Shown piece by piece: positions 5,933 through 7,362 of a DNA stretch of 7,362 nt. Below the pieces are notes generated by a model. That model made no database searches. It was not told the DNA's origin and worked only from the letters and a program-made list of their open reading frames with translations. The position numbers and the translations under genes are program-made. Source of the stretch: Verrucomicrobiales bacterium (GTDB lineage: Bacteria > Verrucomicrobiota > Verrucomicrobiia > Verrucomicrobiales > DEV007); NCBI GenBank assembly GCA_017991025.1, contig JAGNMT010000172.1, positions 1-7,362 of the forward strand, read 5' to 3'. Position 1 is the first letter of the stretch; each line of letters starts with the position of its first letter.

Positions 5933-7249
5933 CTAACCCTGTTGCCTTTCAGCCAGCACTCTTTGAAAGACCTCCGCCGTCGCCTCCGCCATGCTCCGTC
6001 TGTCATTGAACCTTTCGACCCAGGCCCGGCCGCTGATTCCATGGCGAAAGGCCTCTGCCGGGTCAGCGATCAGCTCAGAGAGCTTCGCCGCGAGATCGGA
6101 TGGATCTTCCGGTTCACAAAGCAGCCCTCCCCCGCTCGCCTTGATCATTTCGGGAAACGCACCGCGTGACGGAGCTACTACAGGAAGCCCGCAGGCCATC
6201 GCCTCGAGAACATAGATGCCCTTCGGCTCGACAAAACGGGCCGGCACGGTGAAAAGATCGATGCCTTTCAAAAACTCGAGTTTGGCTGCACCATCCGGCG
6301 CTTCGAGATGACGGAACCGGTCCGTGAGTCCGGCGGCGTCTATTTTCGCGACTTGTTCATCAAAGAAGAGACGGTCCTTTTCCGAAAGCCAGCCACCCAC
6401 GTGAAGCCTGACATCCGGATGCTCGCGTGCGACCTCAATGAAGGCACTCACCACCAGGTCGAATCCCTTTTCCGGGGACAGTCGGGCGAAATAGCCGATC
6501 ACCTCTCCGGAGGAGCGAGTCTTTCTCGCCTCGTAAACCGCATCAAACTCGGCGACGGTGACCCCGAGCGGTGTGAGATGGAATTTTCCATCTGGAATTC
6601 CGAGCATCCCGCTCATGTGATCCCGGTAAAAAGCGGAGAACGTGATAAACCCGTCCGCTTCCTCTGCGAGCCGCCGCATTTCCTTCAAGACCTGCGATTT
6701 CCACGGCTCGTGAAGTTCGTCCAGAAAAACATCGTCGCCCTGCAAGGTTACGAGCACGGGCACGCCGAGTTCCCGTTTCAGAGCGGGAATGGAACCGCCG
6801 ACGAGGAGGTTCGTGAGGCAGATGAGATCCGGTTTGGCGACCTCTTTCAGCCAGCGCACCAATCGCGCTACCTCCTTTCGCTGAAAGCCATCCTCACCTT
6901 TGACCATCGAGAGAGTCATCGAGCCGAGTTCCTGTGCGCTCACAGAAACCGCCCTTGAAGCGACACGCCGAATCAGGGCGGGGTTGTCGAGCCAGCGGTC
7001 AAGAAAAGCGGGAAGATGCCGGAAAAACGGAATCTTCTGCTGGAGAAAGACATTGATGCCGCCGAAAAAAATCTGATCGACGGATCGATCCTCCTCATCG
7101 ACGCGAATCGGAGTATAAAGCGGAAGAAGGGTCACATCCCAACCAAGTTGTGAAAGACCCGCAGCGAGGGCGTTGTCCCGGAGGCAACTGCCGCAGTACA
7201 TGCCTCCCGCTCCGGCGGTGATGTAGACGATTTTGGGGTGTTCGTTCAC
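5933..7249 (-). CDS. GT4-family glycosyltransferase (GT-B fold)
   Basis: A retaining glycosyltransferase of 438 residues, likely adding a sugar in envelope or exopolysaccharide synthesis. The N-terminal Rossmann half starts with KIVYITAGAGGMYCGSCLRD (6-25), then VTLLPLYTPIRVDEEDRSV (39-57) and FFGGINVFLQQK (61-72), a signature I associate with a GT4 subfamily in Planctomycetes and Verrucomicrobiota. PVLVTLQGDDVFLDEL (164-179) precedes the C-terminal half, which has GYFARLSPEKGFDLV (252-266), the diphosphate-binding Lys261 within it, and the donor-site EX7E motif (Glu341 to Glu349 in EPKGIYVLEAMACGLPVVAP). No membrane segment or signal peptide is evident. The start is GTG at 7249: an in-frame TAG lies two codons upstream and the conserved segment begins at residue 6, so no other start fits. 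Donor and acceptor are unknown. Confidence 0.92.
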   Translation of the reverse strand: MNEHPKIVYITAGAGGMYCGSCLRDNALAAGLSQLGWDVTLLPLYTPIRVDEEDRSVDQIFFGGINVFLQQKIPFFRHLPAFLDRWLDNPALIRRVASRAVSVSAQELGSMTLSMVKGEDGFQRKEVARLVRWLKEVAKPDLICLTNLLVGGSIPALKRELGVPVLVTLQGDDVFLDELHEPWKSQVLKEMRRLAEEADGFITFSAFYRDHMSGMLGIPDGKFHLTPLGVTVAEFDAVYEARKTRSSGEVIGYFARLSPEKGFDLVVSAFIEVAREHPDVRLHVGGWLSEKDRLFFDEQVAKIDAAGLTDRFRHLEAPDGAAKLEFLKGIDLFTVPARFVEPKGIYVLEAMACGLPVVAPSRGAFPEMIKASGGGLLCEPEDPSDLAAKLSELIADPAEAFRHGISGRAWVERFNDRRSMAEATAEVFQRVLAERQQG

Positions 7250-7254
7250 GCGCT

Positions 7255-7290
7255 ACTCGTTTTACCGAGTGTCAACGCTAAGACATCATA
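7255..7290 (-). promoter_or_regulatory. Candidate leader of the GT4 gene: -10 box and hairpin
   Basis: On the minus strand TATGAT (7290-7285, five of six bases of the -10 consensus) lies about 35 bases before the GTG start. No good -35 is seen at the right distance. Next comes a small inverted repeat, ACTCG/CGAGT (7255-7259 and 7266-7270), ending five bases before the start where a ribosome binding site would be. A perfect TTGACA (7274-7269) is also present, but no -10 box lies at the right spacing from it. From 7291 to 7362 I see no further supported feature. Confidence 0.3.
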
Positions 7291-7362
7291 GCGCCAGTAA
7301 AACTCGTTTTTCCCTGGACATGTTACGACGTAGACTGCTGGACCTCTCTCATGAAATTGACC

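Noticed and set aside
6308..6958. 216-codon open frame on the + strand antisense to the GT4 gene
   Set aside because: The minus strand encodes conserved GT4 motifs through the same bases, and the + frame shows no recognisable domain or ribosome binding site.
7351..7362. ATGAAATTGACC at the right edge as the start of a next + strand gene
   Set aside because: Only four codons are visible and no Shine-Dalgarno precedes the ATG, so it cannot be supported.

Overview
This is a 7.4 kb stretch of moderately GC-rich bacterial chromosome with six protein-coding genes, no RNA genes, no CRISPR array and no transposase. The gene set suggests a member of the Verrucomicrobiota, possibly an Opitutae-type lineage. 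The reasons are a secreted FAD-dependent oxidoreductase flanked by golvesin/CBM-like beta domains, a short AraC regulator with an N-terminal PAS domain, and a GT4 glycosyltransferase opening with GGMYCGSCLRDN. This assignment rests on remembered family patterns, not on a search.

Left part (1-1312, + strand): a DPM1-like family 2 glycosyltransferase, then a small lipoprotein of unknown function 67 bases later. They may be co-transcribed. The lipoprotein converges with a ROK-family sugar kinase (1343-2365, - strand) across a 30-base gap.

Middle part (2366-5152): a 213-base region separates the divergent ROK kinase and the 767-residue secreted oxidoreductase (2579-4882, + strand). It holds a candidate promoter and a strong ribosome binding site for the kinase, a compact inverted repeat just upstream of the oxidoreductase, and a stretch that looks like protein-coding remnant on the minus strand. 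Downstream of the oxidoreductase is a 78-base REPIN-like element: two similar short palindromic units in inverted orientation.

Right part (5153-7249): a PAS-AraC regulator on the + strand converges with a GT4 glycosyltransferase on the - strand. An inverted repeat covers the regulator's start codon. The last 113 bases hold the glycosyltransferase leader and perhaps the first codons of a next gene.

Functionally, the centre of the window (ROK kinase, secreted oxidoreductase with carbohydrate-binding-like domains, PAS-AraC regulator) could be a small carbohydrate-responsive cluster. The two glycosyltransferases suggest envelope or exopolysaccharide synthesis. This functional linkage is inferred from proximity only. 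No clearly new system is visible. The most notable structures are the REPIN, the inverted repeat at the regulator start, and the coding-like remnant in the divergent intergenic region.
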